Shown piece by piece: positions 6,378-15,663 of a stretch of DNA of 42,523 bases. Position numbers and translations under genes: made by a program. The notes below the pieces were generated by a model. The model did no database searches, was not told the origin of the DNA, and saw only the letters and a list, made by a program, of their open reading frames with translations. How positions within the stretch are numbered: position 1 is the first letter of the stretch; each line of letters starts with the position of its first letter. The DNA is from an uncultured Mycoplasmatota bacterium (lineage in GTDB: Bacteria; Bacillota_I; Bacilli_A; RF39; UBA660): assembly GCA_900542735.1 (NCBI GenBank), contig UQOS01000007.1:1-42523 (forward strand), written 5' to 3'.

Positions 6378-7328
6378 CTTTTGTATAAACATTTGCATAA
6401 GTTCTTTTTTACTACAAGGTTTGGCACGCTGCATACGAATTTTTTGATTAGCATCGTTTATCATTTCAACATTAATTGTTCTTAAATGAAGAACTTCATC
6501 TTTTGACTGGTGGAAAGCATTTTGGATTGTTTTTTCTGATGTTAACAAAATAGTCTTTAAGGCAGTTAGTGTAGATTTATTTAATGGACGCTTTTCTAAG
6601 AGTTCTTTTCTAGTTATTCCATATTTTGATAATATTTTTTCATCATCTAATTTGGCTATAAAAACTAATACTTTTAATTCTTCTTTTGTTGTTGGATAAA
6701 TATCTGCCATTTCTTCTCTTGTTAAATGATATTCGTTATATAATTCAACATCTGTTAAATTAGCAAGTATTTTCCAAACATCTTTTGTTTCTTCTGTTAA
6801 TGGGTATTTTTTTAATAATTGAACAATGTTTGTCTGAAATTTCTTTTCGAAATCTTTATCACTAATTTTAAATAAATCTGCTATGATTCCTTTATCTGTA
6901 TCTTGATATTTAATTTCTATAAAAAAGCATTTCTTTGCATGTACCTTTTCAGGATGCCTATTATATAAAGAAAATCTTTCTTTTATCATTTTTTCTTCAA
7001 AGCCTAGCATTCTCATTAAATTTAAATCTGTAATAAAATTTTTTCTATCAGAATGCAAGATGGCATTTTTTGTTAGTTCTAGACTGGTTTCTTTATCATA
7101 TCCTTCTTTTAAAAATAAGTCATATAGTTGACTGAATTTTTCTTCAAAGAATGCAAAAGCTCCATTTACATTATAAATTTTAGTTTTTATATTACATTTT
7201 CTAAATCTATCAATTTTCATAATAAACTTTACATATTGATTAAACATAGTTTCATCTAAGTTTAAATAATCAAGTTCACTTTCAATATATTCTCTTACTT
7301 CTTCTTCTGTTAATAATTCACTATTCAT
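6351..7328 (-). CDS. Unknown alpha-helical protein with four exact 36-residue repeats
   Basis: 325 residues, not recognised, lying backwards inside the ribosomal-protein/polymerase cluster. The start at 7328 is chosen because AAGGAG lies upstream and a strong reverse promoter sits at 7360-7388; the longer open frame to 7511 would run through that promoter. No signal peptide or membrane segment, so it is cytoplasmic. The C-terminal half holds four contiguous 36-residue units at 155-190, 191-226, 227-262 and 263-298. Shared positions are an acidic/Ser-Asp start, an aromatic at 10, Thr/Ser at 12-13, an aromatic/basic-Pro (YP, YP, RP; lost in the fourth) at 21-22 and hydrophobics at 30-35. Such two-helix units suggest an alpha-solenoid, possibly mTERF-like (LGF followed by basic/Pro motifs at 108-126), but that is a guess. 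Cys-rich or catalytic motifs are not apparent. Confidence 0.7.
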   Translation of the reverse strand: MNSELLTEEEVREYIESELDYLNLDETMFNQYVKFIMKIDRFRKCNIKTKIYNVNGAFAFFEEKFSQLYDLFLKEGYDKETSLELTKNAILHSDRKNFITDLNLMRMLGFEEKMIKERFSLYNRHPEKVHAKKCFFIEIKYQDTDKGIIADLFKISDKDFEKKFQTNIVQLLKKYPLTEETKDVWKILANLTDVELYNEYHLTREEMADIYPTTKEELKVLVFIAKLDDEKILSKYGITRKELLEKRPLNKSTLTALKTILLTSEKTIQNAFHQSKDEVLHLRTINVEMINDANQKIRMQRAKPCSKKELMQMFIQKKKGTNPNG

Positions 7329-7359
7329 TTTATTTACTCCTTCCTGCATAATGTGTGCT

Positions 7360-7388
7360 ATTATAGCATATTTTACATAGTTTCGCAA
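7360..7388 (-). promoter_or_regulatory. Reverse promoter of the 36-residue-repeat gene
   Basis: On the minus strand TTGCGA (7388-7383), 17-bp spacer, TATAAT (7365-7360), about 30 nt before the start codon. It is back-to-back with the forward promoter at 7404-7432. Confidence 0.75.
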
Positions 7389-7403
7389 TATTGAAAAAAT
7401 TGC

Positions 7404-7432
7404 TTGAAAAAAATTTACTTGTGTTGTATTAT
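7404..7432 (+). promoter_or_regulatory. Promoter of the RsmC-like gene
   Basis: TTGAAA (7404-7409), 17-bp spacer, TATTAT (7427-7432). Transcription would begin near 7439, immediately before a terminator-like hairpin. Confidence 0.7.
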
Positions 7433-7447
7433 ATAGATACGAAAGGA

Positions 7448-7490
7448 GAACTAACTGTTTTTTGTTGATAGTTGGTTCTTTTATTTTTTT
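7448..7490 (+). terminator. Leader terminator (possible attenuator) before the RsmC-like gene
   Basis: GAACTAACT (7448-7456) pairs with AGTTGGTTC (7470-7478, one G-U), followed by TTTTATTTTTTT. It lies only about 10 nt after the predicted transcription start and just before the ribosome site GAGGTGA, so it could attenuate the gene. A GAAAGGAG precedes the hairpin, but I see no clear leader peptide. Confidence 0.6.
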
Positions 7491-7502
7491 GAGGTGATAC
7501 TT

Positions 7503-8087
7503 TTGGCCCAATATTTTGATAATGTTGATTTAAAAAGTGAAATTAGAAAATTTGATGTCGATGTCTTGAATTATAAAATGATTTTTTATTCTGATAATGG
7601 GGTTTTTTGTAAAGAACATTTGGATTATGGAACTAAACTGTTATTGACTTCTATTCCTTGGAAGGAAGTAACTGGTAATATTTTAGATGTTGGTTGTGGC
7701 TATGGTCCAATTGGAATTTTTGCATCTAAAATTACAGGAAATTCTGTTACCATGTGTGATATTAACAAAAGAGCTTTACATCTAGCAAAAATGAATATAA
7801 AAGAAAATAATGTAGATATTCATATTATAGAAAGTAACTGTTATGAAAATATACATGATAAATTTCAAACTATTATTACGAATCCACCAATTAGAGCTGG
7901 TAAAAAAATAGTTTATGAAATTTTGTTTCATGCGAAAGATTATTTAACAGGTGATGGTAAACTATTTTTAGTTATTCATAAAGACCAAGGTGCTAAATCA
8001 TTAGTAAAAGATTTAGAAAAAGAGTATAAAGTTACTGTTTTAGAAAAAAATAAAGGTTTTTTTGTAATAAAGTGTGAAATTCGTTGA
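7503..8087 (+). CDS. Class I SAM methyltransferase, RsmC-like (YbxB family)
   Basis: 194-residue methyltransferase in the position of B. subtilis ybxB, between rplL and rpoB. Motif I ILDVGCGYGPIGIFAS (residues ~58-73) binds SAM, and IITNPPIRAG holds the NPP(I/F) motif typical of enzymes that methylate an exocyclic amine of guanine, as RsmC does at G1207 of 16S rRNA. Only the catalytic half is present, as in the short Firmicutes form. I place the start at TTG 7503 because GAGGTGA sits 5 nt upstream; the GTG at 7494 lies inside that ribosome site. It ends in TGA, and this stop overlaps the -35 of the rpoB promoter. The rRNA target is inferred from family. Confidence 0.85.
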   Translation: MAQYFDNVDLKSEIRKFDVDVLNYKMIFYSDNGVFCKEHLDYGTKLLLTSIPWKEVTGNILDVGCGYGPIGIFASKITGNSVTMCDINKRALHLAKMNIKENNVDIHIIESNCYENIHDKFQTIITNPPIRAGKKIVYEILFHAKDYLTGDGKLFLVIHKDQGAKSLVKDLEKEYKVTVLEKNKGFFVIKCEIR

Positions 8088-8112
8088 CTTGTTGCGGATT
8101 TTATGCTAATAA
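8084..8112 (+). promoter_or_regulatory. Promoter of rpoB-rpoC
   Basis: TTGACT (8084-8089), 17-bp spacer ending TGC, then TAATAA (8107-8112); a TAATAT three bases further is an alternative -10. The -35 overlaps the stop codon of the methyltransferase. Confidence 0.65.
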
Positions 8113-8180
8113 TATAAATTGGCAACGTATTATTTTTAATAAATATGTTCTTTGATTATTATGTATAGGGGTGAATTTTA

Positions 8181-11100
8181 GTGGCATATAAGATAATTAA
8201 TTGTGGTGACTATCGCCAAAGAAGAAGCTTTTCTAGAATTAGAAATACTTACGAATTAAAGGATTTACTAGAAATCCAAACAAAATCATACCAAGACTTT
8301 ATTACTAATGGTATTAAAGAGGTATTTGAGGACTTATTCCCCGTAGAAAATTTTTCTGGTACTCTATCTCTAGAGTTTGGTGATTATCATTTTGATGAAC
8401 CAAGATTTTCTATTAAAGAATGTAAAGATAGGGAAACAACTTATTCTGCTCCACTTAAGGTTGATGTTAGACTTTTTAATCATGAAACAGGAGAAGTAAA
8501 GGAACAAGAAATATTCTTAGGTGATATGCCTATTATGACAGATAGTGGTACGTTCATTATCAATGGTGCTGAACGTGTTATTATTAGTCAATTAGTGCGT
8601 TCTCCAAGTGTATATTTTAATCGTGAAATCGATAAAAACGGTAGAGAATTAATTACTTCTCAAATTATTCCTACACGTGGTACTTGGCTTGAGTTTGAAA
8701 CTGATGCCAGAGATGTATTATATGTAAGAATTGATCGTACTAGAAAGGTAACTTTGACAACATTGTTGCGTGCTTTTGGCTTGTCTAGTGATGATGATAT
8801 TCGTGAAATGTTTGGTAAAAGTGAATATATTGAAAATACTATAGCAAAAGATTCTACCAAAAATACTGATGAAGCATTAATTGAAATTTATGAAAAATTA
8901 AGACCAGGGGAACCAGCTACTTTGGATTCTTCAAAGAACCAAATTATTACTAGATTTTTTGATGAATTCCGTTATGATTTAGCTAAAGTTGGTCGTTATA
9001 AATTCAATCGTAAACTTAATGTAATTGATCGTTTACTTAATCAAACTTTAGCAGAAGATATTAAAGTAAATGGCGAAGTAATTATTGAAAAAGGTACTTT
9101 ACTTACTAAAGATGTTCTTGATACTTTAAGACCATTATTAGAAGATGGTTATGGAGTAAGAGAAGCAAAAATTAATGAAGAATTAGACAATTATAAATTA
9201 ATTCAAGAAATTAAAATTTATAATCCTAATAATAAAAAAGAAATTATTACAGTTATTGGAAATGATCAAACACTTGAAGTTAAAAGACTTACTATTTCTG
9301 ATGTTTATGCATCTGTATCATATTATTTATGTTTATTAAATGGTGTTGGTAATTATGATGAAATCGACCATTTAGGAAATCGTCGTATTCGTCAAGTTGG
9401 TGAATTATTACAAAATCAATTTAGAATTGGTGTTAGTCGTATGGAAAGAGTTATTCGTGAAAGAATGACTACTCAAGAGATGGAAGAAGTAACTCCTAAA
9501 ACATTAATTAATATTAGACCAGTTACTGCTGCTATGAAAGAATTCTTTGGTTCTAGCCAATTATCTCAATTTATGGACCAAATTAACCCAATCAGTGAGC
9601 TTACTAATAAGCGTCGTTTATCAGCATTAGGACCTGGTGGATTATCTAGAGATAGAGCTGGTATGGAAGTACGTGACGTTAATCCTTCTCACTATGGTAG
9701 AATCTGTCCTATTGAATCTCCAGAAGGTGCTAACATTGGACTTATTACCTCTTTAGCAAGTTATGCTAAAGTAGATGAATATGGATTTATTATGACTCCA
9801 TATCGTAAAGTTGAAAACTGTAAGATTACTGAACAAGTAGATTATTTAACAGCTGATGAAGAAAATGATGTTATTATTTCTGAATCTACTGTATCTACTA
9901 ATGATGAAAATATTATGACAGATAAGTTAGTTTCTGCTAGATTTAGAGGAGATACTATCTTAGTTAAACCAGAACAAGTAGATTATATTGATGTTAGTCC
10001 ACAACAAGTAGTAGCTGTTACAACAAGTTGTATTCCATTCTTGGAACATGATGATGCTACTCGTGCTTTAATGGGTGCTAACATGCAACGTCAATCTGTA
10101 CCATTATTAAAAGCAGAAGCTCCTTTAGTTGGTACTGGTGTTGAATATATTGCTGCTCGTGATAGTGGAGCCGCTATTTTAGCAAAAGCTGATGGTATTG
10201 TTGAATATGTTGATGCTAAACAAATTGTTATTAAAAATAAAACAGGAAAAGATACTTATTATTTAGCAAACTTTGAGGAGTCCAACCAGGATTCATGTTA
10301 TCATCATAGACCAGTTGTTCATGTAGGTGATCAAGTAGAACGTGGACATGTTATTGCTGATGGACCTAGTATGGATAAAGGTGAACTTGCTTTAGGTAAG
10401 AATGTCGTAGTAGCATTTATGACTTTTGATGGTTATAACTATGAAGATGCTGTTATCTTAAATGAAAAATTAGTAAGAGATGATGTTTATACTTCTATTC
10501 ATATTGAAGACTATCAAATGCAATGTCGTGAGACTAAGTTAGGACCTGAAGAAATTACTCGTGATATTCCTAATGTTGGTGATGATGCTCGTAAGAACCT
10601 TGATGAAAATGGTATCGTTATTATTGGTACTGAAGTACATGAAGGGGATATCTTAGTTGGTAAAGTTACTCCAAAAGGAATGGCAGAATTAACAAGTGAA
10701 GAAAAATTATTACATGCTATCTTTGGAGAAAAGACTCGTGAAGTTCGTGATACATCTTTACGTGTTCCACATGGTGGAGAAGGTATCGTTCATGATGTTA
10801 AAATTTATTCAAGAAAAGATAATGATGAATTACCAGCTGGCGTAAGTAAAGTAATTCGTGTATATATTGCTCAAAAGCGTAAGATTCAAATTGGTGATAA
10901 AATGTCTGGACGTCATGGTAACAAAGGTGTTATTTCATTGATTTTACCTAGTGAAGATATGCCATTCTTACCAGATGGTACTCCAGTTGATATTATGTTA
11001 AATCCACAAGGTGTACCAAGCCGTATGAATATTGGACAAATTCTAGAGTTACACTTAGGTATGGCTGCTAAGAAATTAAATGTTCATTTTGCTACTCCAG

Positions 11101-11786
11101 TATTTGATGGTGCTTCTAACCAAGATATTATTGATATGATGAAGGAAGCTGGAATGGATGAAGATGGTAAGACTATTCTTTATAATGGTCGTACTGGTGA
11201 ACCATTTGATAATCGTATATCAGTTGGTGTTATGTATATGATTAAACTACACCACATGGTTGATGATAAACTTCATGCTCGTTCTACTGGACCTTACTCA
11301 TTAGTTACACAACAACCTCTTGGTGGTAAAGCTCAATTTGGTGGACAGAGATTTGGTGAAATGGAAGTTTGGGCATTAGAGGCATATGGTGCTGCTCATA
11401 CATTACAAGAAATCATTACTTATAAGTCTGATGATGTACTTGGACGTGTTAAAGTATATGAATCTATTGTAAAAGGTGAAGAAATTGATCAAGCTGGTAT
11501 GCCAGAATCATTTAGAGTATTAATGAAAGAATTCCAAGCTTTAGGACTTGATATTTCTATTATTGATGATGAAGGACATGAACTTGATTTAAAAGAAATT
11601 GAACAAGATGAGTATAAAGATGAATTCAATACAAATGAAAATGAAATAGATGCACCATTAATTACAGATGATGATGTTGATGATGAAGATAGTAGTTATG
11701 AATCTGATGAAGATGATGAATTTAATGATGATTTCGACTTTGATGAAGAAATGATTGAAAAAGATTTAATGGAAGGAGATGAATAA
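8181..11786 (+). CDS. rpoB: RNA polymerase beta subunit
   Basis: 1201-residue RpoB, catalytic-core subunit with RpoC. The GTG start follows GGGGTGA. The rifampicin-pocket region is easily read: SSQLSQFMDQINPISELT, then N476, then KRRLSALGPGGLSRDRAG. Asn476 (codon 9606-9608) stands where E. coli has His526; Asp516 and Ser531 equivalents are conserved. Further core blocks include IESPEGANIGLI, the GYNYEDA motif, KMSGRHGNKGVIS and the C-terminal GGKAQFGGQRFGEMEVWALEA. The last ~60 residues form a very acidic Asp/Glu tail, longer than in most relatives. rpoC starts directly after the stop. Confidence 0.98.
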   Translation: MAYKIINCGDYRQRRSFSRIRNTYELKDLLEIQTKSYQDFITNGIKEVFEDLFPVENFSGTLSLEFGDYHFDEPRFSIKECKDRETTYSAPLKVDVRLFNHETGEVKEQEIFLGDMPIMTDSGTFIINGAERVIISQLVRSPSVYFNREIDKNGRELITSQIIPTRGTWLEFETDARDVLYVRIDRTRKVTLTTLLRAFGLSSDDDIREMFGKSEYIENTIAKDSTKNTDEALIEIYEKLRPGEPATLDSSKNQIITRFFDEFRYDLAKVGRYKFNRKLNVIDRLLNQTLAEDIKVNGEVIIEKGTLLTKDVLDTLRPLLEDGYGVREAKINEELDNYKLIQEIKIYNPNNKKEIITVIGNDQTLEVKRLTISDVYASVSYYLCLLNGVGNYDEIDHLGNRRIRQVGELLQNQFRIGVSRMERVIRERMTTQEMEEVTPKTLINIRPVTAAMKEFFGSSQLSQFMDQINPISELTNKRRLSALGPGGLSRDRAGMEVRDVNPSHYGRICPIESPEGANIGLITSLASYAKVDEYGFIMTPYRKVENCKITEQVDYLTADEENDVIISESTVSTNDENIMTDKLVSARFRGDTILVKPEQVDYIDVSPQQVVAVTTSCIPFLEHDDATRALMGANMQRQSVPLLKAEAPLVGTGVEYIAARDSGAAILAKADGIVEYVDAKQIVIKNKTGKDTYYLANFEESNQDSCYHHRPVVHVGDQVERGHVIADGPSMDKGELALGKNVVVAFMTFDGYNYEDAVILNEKLVRDDVYTSIHIEDYQMQCRETKLGPEEITRDIPNVGDDARKNLDENGIVIIGTEVHEGDILVGKVTPKGMAELTSEEKLLHAIFGEKTREVRDTSLRVPHGGEGIVHDVKIYSRKDNDELPAGVSKVIRVYIAQKRKIQIGDKMSGRHGNKGVISLILPSEDMPFLPDGTPVDIMLNPQGVPSRMNIGQILELHLGMAAKKLNVHFATPVFDGASNQDIIDMMKEAGMDEDGKTILYNGRTGEPFDNRISVGVMYMIKLHHMVDDKLHARSTGPYSLVTQQPLGGKAQFGGQRFGEMEVWALEAYGAAHTLQEIITYKSDDVLGRVKVYESIVKGEEIDQAGMPESFRVLMKEFQALGLDISIIDDEGHELDLKEIEQDEYKDEFNTNENEIDAPLITDDDVDDEDSSYESDEDDEFNDDFDFDEEMIEKDLMEGDE

Positions 11787-11787
11787 T

Positions 11788-14700
11788 ATGATAGCAGTTG
11801 ATAAATTTGAAGCTTTAAAAATTAGTATTGCATCTCCTGAAAAAATTCGTGAGTGGAGTTATGGTGAGGTTAAAAAACCAGAAACTATTAACTACCGTAC
11901 TTTAAGACCAGAACGTGATGGATTATTCTGTGAAAAGATTTTTGGACCTACTAAAGATTTCGAATGTGCTTGTGGTAAGTATAAGAGAGTACGTTATAAG
12001 AATATAGTTTGTGATCGTTGTGGAGTTGAAGTTACTCGTAGCAAGGTAAGACGTGAGAGAATGGGTCATATTGAACTTGCTACTCCAGTATCTCATATTT
12101 GGTTCTTTAAGGGTGTTCCATCTCGTATGGGTCTTGTACTTGATATGAGTCCAAGAGATTTGGAAGAAGTATTATACTTTGTTAGTTATGTCGTTATCGA
12201 TAAAGGAAATACTCCACTTGAAAATAAACAAACTTTATCTGAAAAAGAATACCGTGCTTACTATGAAAAATATGGAAATACTTTCAAAGTTGGTATGGGT
12301 GCTGAAGCAATTAAAGAGTTATTAAAGAAAGTTGATATTGAAAAAGAATTAGAAGAAATTACAAAAGAATTAGAAGATGCTCAAGGACAAAAAAGAACAA
12401 GATTACTTAAGAGAATTGATGTTCTTGATGCATTCCATAAATCTGGTAATAAACCTGAATGGATGATTCTAGATTGTATTCCAGTTATTCCACCTGAACT
12501 TAGACCAATGATTCAACTTGATGGTGGTAGATTTGCTACTAGTGATTTAAATGATTTATATCGTCGTGTTATTAACCGTAATAATCGTTTAAAAAAATTA
12601 ATTGATTTAGGTGCCCCATCTATCATTATTCAAAATGAAAAGCGTATGTTACAGGAAGCAGTAGATGCTTTATTTGATAACGGACGCCGTGGTAGAAGTG
12701 TAACTGGTGCTGGAAATAGACCTTTAAAATCACTTTCTAGTATGTTAAAAGGTAAACAAGGACGTTTCCGTCAAAACTTATTAGGTAAACGTGTTGACTA
12801 TTCTGGTCGTAGCGTTATCGTTGTTGGTCCATCACTTAAGATGTATCAATGTGGTATTCCTAAGGAAATGGCACTTGAATTATTTAAACCTCATGTCATT
12901 CATGGCTTAGTAAGTAAAGATATTGCACATAATATTAAAGCTGCTAAGAGATTAATTGAAAATCAAGATCCAATTGTTTGGGACGTTGTTGAAGAAGTAA
13001 TTAAAGAACACCCAGTATTATTAAACCGTGCTCCTACACTTCATAGACTTGGTATTCAAGCATTTGAACCAATCTTAATTGGTGGTAAAGCAATTCGTTT
13101 ACACCCACTTGTTTGTACTGCATTTAATGCAGACTTCGATGGTGACCAGATGGCTGTTCATGTACCTTTATCAGAAGAAGCTCAAGCAGAAGCTAGACTT
13201 TTAATGTTAGGTGCTAATAACATCTTACATCCAAAATCAGGTGACCCTATTGTTACACCAAGCCAGGATATGGTTTTAGGTAACTACTATATTACTATGG
13301 AAAAAGCTGGACTTCCAGGTGAAGGAAGATTATTTAAAAATACTAATGAAGCTTTAATGGCTTATGAAAGAAGAGAAATTACTCTTCATACAAGAATAGT
13401 TATTCCAGTTGATTCTTTTAAATATAAATTATTTACAGAAGAACAGCATGGAAAATATTTAGTAACTACTGTTGGTAAGATTAAATTTAATGAAATTTTA
13501 CCTGATTCATTCCCATTTATTAATGAACCGACTGATGATAATATTCAAAATATTACACCAAATAAATACTTTATTGAAATGGGACAAAATATTCCTGAAG
13601 TAGTTGCTAATATGCCTATTGTTAAACCTTTTGCTAAAGGTGTATTAGAGAAAGTAATTGCTCAAGTATTTAAGCGTTATAAAACAACTGAAACTTCTAT
13701 CATGCTTGATAAGTTAAAAGACTTAGGATTTAAATATTCAACAATAGCTGGTATTACAGTATCTATGGCTGATGTTGTAAGTAGTGATAAGAAACCTGAA
13801 ATTGTTCGTGATGCTCAAAAAGTTGTTGACAATATTAATAAACAATATAAACGTGGTTTAATTACTGATCAAGAAAGATATGAAAAAGTAGTTGAAACAT
13901 GGAATGCTGCTAAAGACAAAGTTCAAGCAGAACTTCAAGAAAAAGCTAATGCTGATTTAGATAACCCAATCTTCATGATGATGCACTCTAAAGCACGTGG
14001 TAATATCTCTAACTTTACACAAGTTGCAGGTATGCGTGGTTTAATGGCTAAACCAAATGGAGAAAGTGTTGAAATCCCAGTATTATCTTCATTCAAAGAA
14101 GGATTATCAGTATCAGAGTTCTTCTTAAGTACACACGGTGCTCGTAAAGGTAGTGCCGATACCGCATTAAAGACTGCCGATTCTGGTTACTTAACTCGTC
14201 GTTTGGTAGATGTTAGTCAAGATATCATTGTTCGTGAAGAAGATTGTGGTACTGACCAAGGTGTTGTTGTTCATGCATTTATTAATGACAAGACTGGTAG
14301 TGTAATTGAATCACTTCGTGATAGAATTGTTGGTAGATACACTAATAAGAAAGTAATTAATCCTACAACTAAAGAGGTTATTTGTGATAAATTAACTTTT
14401 GTTACTGAGCAATTAGCTGATAAGATTGTTGCTAGTGGTGTTGAAGAAGTAGAAATCCGTACAATTTTAACTTGTGCATCTAAACATGGTGTATGTCAAA
14501 AATGTTATGGACGTAACTTAGCTACTGGTAATTTAGTTGAAGTTGGTGAAGCAATTGGTGTTATGGCTGCTCAATCTATTGGTGAACCTGGTACTCAGTT
14601 AACCATGAGAACATTCCATACTGGTGGAGTTGCTGGTGGAGAAGATATTACACAAGGTCTTCCTCGTGTACAAGAGTTATTCGAAGCTCGTATTCCAAAA

Positions 14701-15417
14701 GGAAAAGCAACTATTGCTGAAATCGATGGTACAGTTACTAAAATTGATGAAGACCATGGTAAATTCAGAATTTCTATTAAGAATGATGTTGAAACAAAAG
14801 AACATGTTACAAATTATGGTGCTAAACTTCGTGTAGAAAAAGGTTCTAAAGTTGTAGCTGGTGAAAAATTAACTGAAGGAGCTATTAGCCCTAAAGAATT
14901 ACTTGCTGTTACAGATCCACTTACTACACAAGAATATATCTTAAAAGAAGTACAAAATACTTACCGTAGTCAAGGTGTTGATATATCTGATAAGCATATT
15001 GAAGTTATTGCTAGTAAGATGATTAGTAAGATTCGTATTGTTGAGGGTGGAGGTACTAAGTTCTTACCTGGTGCTTTAATTGACTTCTCAACATTTACAG
15101 AAGCTAATAAAGAAGCTATCATCAATGGTAAGATGCCAGCTAGTGGACGCCCTGTTCTATTAGGTATCACAAAAGCATCTCTTGAAACAGAATCATTCTT
15201 ATCTGCAGCAAGTTTCCAAGAGACAACTCGTATCTTAACAGATGCTGCTATTCGTGGTAAAGTTGACCATCTAGAAGGATTAAAAGAAAATGTTATTATT
15301 GGTAAATTAATTCCTGCTGGAACTGGTGCTAAAAAATATAAAAATGTTGATTTTGATTTAGCAAGTCAATTTGCTGATGAAGAACCACTTGAAACATTAG
15401 AAGAAGAGTTTATGTAG
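11788..15417 (+). CDS. rpoC: RNA polymerase beta' subunit
   Basis: 1209-residue RpoC. The N-terminal zinc ribbon (CACGKYK then CDRCGVEV) is intact, the active-site NADFDGDQ lies at 447-454 and binds the catalytic Mg2+, and the second zinc site (CASKHGVCQKCYG) and the trigger-loop region (GLMAKPNGE followed by SVSEFFLSTHGARKG) are present. ATG 11788 is preferred to ATG 11779 because the ribosome site GGAAGGAG (11771-11778) would abut the earlier codon; the gene then starts one base after the rpoB stop. A terminator hairpin overlaps the stop codon. Confidence 0.98.
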   Translation: MIAVDKFEALKISIASPEKIREWSYGEVKKPETINYRTLRPERDGLFCEKIFGPTKDFECACGKYKRVRYKNIVCDRCGVEVTRSKVRRERMGHIELATPVSHIWFFKGVPSRMGLVLDMSPRDLEEVLYFVSYVVIDKGNTPLENKQTLSEKEYRAYYEKYGNTFKVGMGAEAIKELLKKVDIEKELEEITKELEDAQGQKRTRLLKRIDVLDAFHKSGNKPEWMILDCIPVIPPELRPMIQLDGGRFATSDLNDLYRRVINRNNRLKKLIDLGAPSIIIQNEKRMLQEAVDALFDNGRRGRSVTGAGNRPLKSLSSMLKGKQGRFRQNLLGKRVDYSGRSVIVVGPSLKMYQCGIPKEMALELFKPHVIHGLVSKDIAHNIKAAKRLIENQDPIVWDVVEEVIKEHPVLLNRAPTLHRLGIQAFEPILIGGKAIRLHPLVCTAFNADFDGDQMAVHVPLSEEAQAEARLLMLGANNILHPKSGDPIVTPSQDMVLGNYYITMEKAGLPGEGRLFKNTNEALMAYERREITLHTRIVIPVDSFKYKLFTEEQHGKYLVTTVGKIKFNEILPDSFPFINEPTDDNIQNITPNKYFIEMGQNIPEVVANMPIVKPFAKGVLEKVIAQVFKRYKTTETSIMLDKLKDLGFKYSTIAGITVSMADVVSSDKKPEIVRDAQKVVDNINKQYKRGLITDQERYEKVVETWNAAKDKVQAELQEKANADLDNPIFMMMHSKARGNISNFTQVAGMRGLMAKPNGESVEIPVLSSFKEGLSVSEFFLSTHGARKGSADTALKTADSGYLTRRLVDVSQDIIVREEDCGTDQGVVVHAFINDKTGSVIESLRDRIVGRYTNKKVINPTTKEVICDKLTFVTEQLADKIVASGVEEVEIRTILTCASKHGVCQKCYGRNLATGNLVEVGEAIGVMAAQSIGEPGTQLTMRTFHTGGVAGGEDITQGLPRVQELFEARIPKGKATIAEIDGTVTKIDEDHGKFRISIKNDVETKEHVTNYGAKLRVEKGSKVVAGEKLTEGAISPKELLAVTDPLTTQEYILKEVQNTYRSQGVDISDKHIEVIASKMISKIRIVEGGGTKFLPGALIDFSTFTEANKEAIINGKMPASGRPVLLGITKASLETESFLSAASFQETTRILTDAAIRGKVDHLEGLKENVIIGKLIPAGTGAKKYKNVDFDLASQFADEEPLETLEEEFM

Positions 15418-15430
15418 GCTCTTCTTTTTG
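15401..15430 (+). terminator. Terminator of rpoBC
   Basis: AAGAAGAG (15401-15408) pairs with CTCTTCTT (15419-15426) and runs into TTTTTG. The left arm is inside the last rpoC codons. Confidence 0.75.
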
Positions 15431-15449
15431 CATTATTTATAATTTTTGC

Positions 15450-15478
15450 TTTAAAAATCAATAATTTTATCATATAAT
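15450..15478 (+). promoter_or_regulatory. Promoter of the 38-residue membrane peptide
   Basis: TTTAAA (15450-15455), 17-bp spacer, TATAAT (15473-15478), 22 nt before the ATG with AGAGGTGAT between. Confidence 0.55.
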
Positions 15479-15499
15479 ATTATCGTTAGAGGTGATATT

Positions 15500-15616
15500 A
15501 TGTTTCATTTAAATAATCGTGGTTGGGGTCTTAGTGTATTACTTGCATTTTTACTTGTTTTTTTTGTTGCTATTATCTTAATTAGTATTGGTGCCTCTAA
15601 TTTAGGAATTGGTTAA
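15500..15616 (+). CDS. Small membrane peptide (38 residues) between rpoC and rpsL
   Basis: ATG at 15500 with GAGGTGAT 4 nt upstream; stop TAA 15614-15616. The peptide begins MFHLNNRGWGLSVLLAFLL and continues as one hydrophobic helix (about residues 10-31), ending SNLGIG. The N-terminal NNRGWGL resembles a short motif found before a single membrane helix in small proteins of related gut bacteria, and loosely the G-x-[ST]-L cleavage region of prepilins; the latter is unproven. It has its own promoter and a perfect ribosome site and occupies the slot of the L7Ae-like ybxF gene of Bacillus. Function unknown. Confidence 0.65.
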   Translation: MFHLNNRGWGLSVLLAFLLVFFVAIILISIGASNLGIG

Positions 15617-15623
15617 TTTTTAA

Positions 15624-15652
15624 TTGACTTTTACAAAAACTAGTGTTATATT
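15624..15652 (+). promoter_or_regulatory. Promoter of the rpsL-rpsG-fusA unit
   Basis: TTGACT (15624-15629), 17-bp spacer, TATATT (15647-15652). It lies 8 nt after the small peptide gene and drives a ~90-nt leader with a long hairpin. Confidence 0.7.
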
Positions 15653-15663
15653 ATAGCTACTGA

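Noticed and set aside
7329..7511. N-terminal extension of the reverse-strand repeat gene
   Set aside because: It runs through its own promoter and the promoter of the divergent gene; the internal ATG at 7328 has a good ribosome site.
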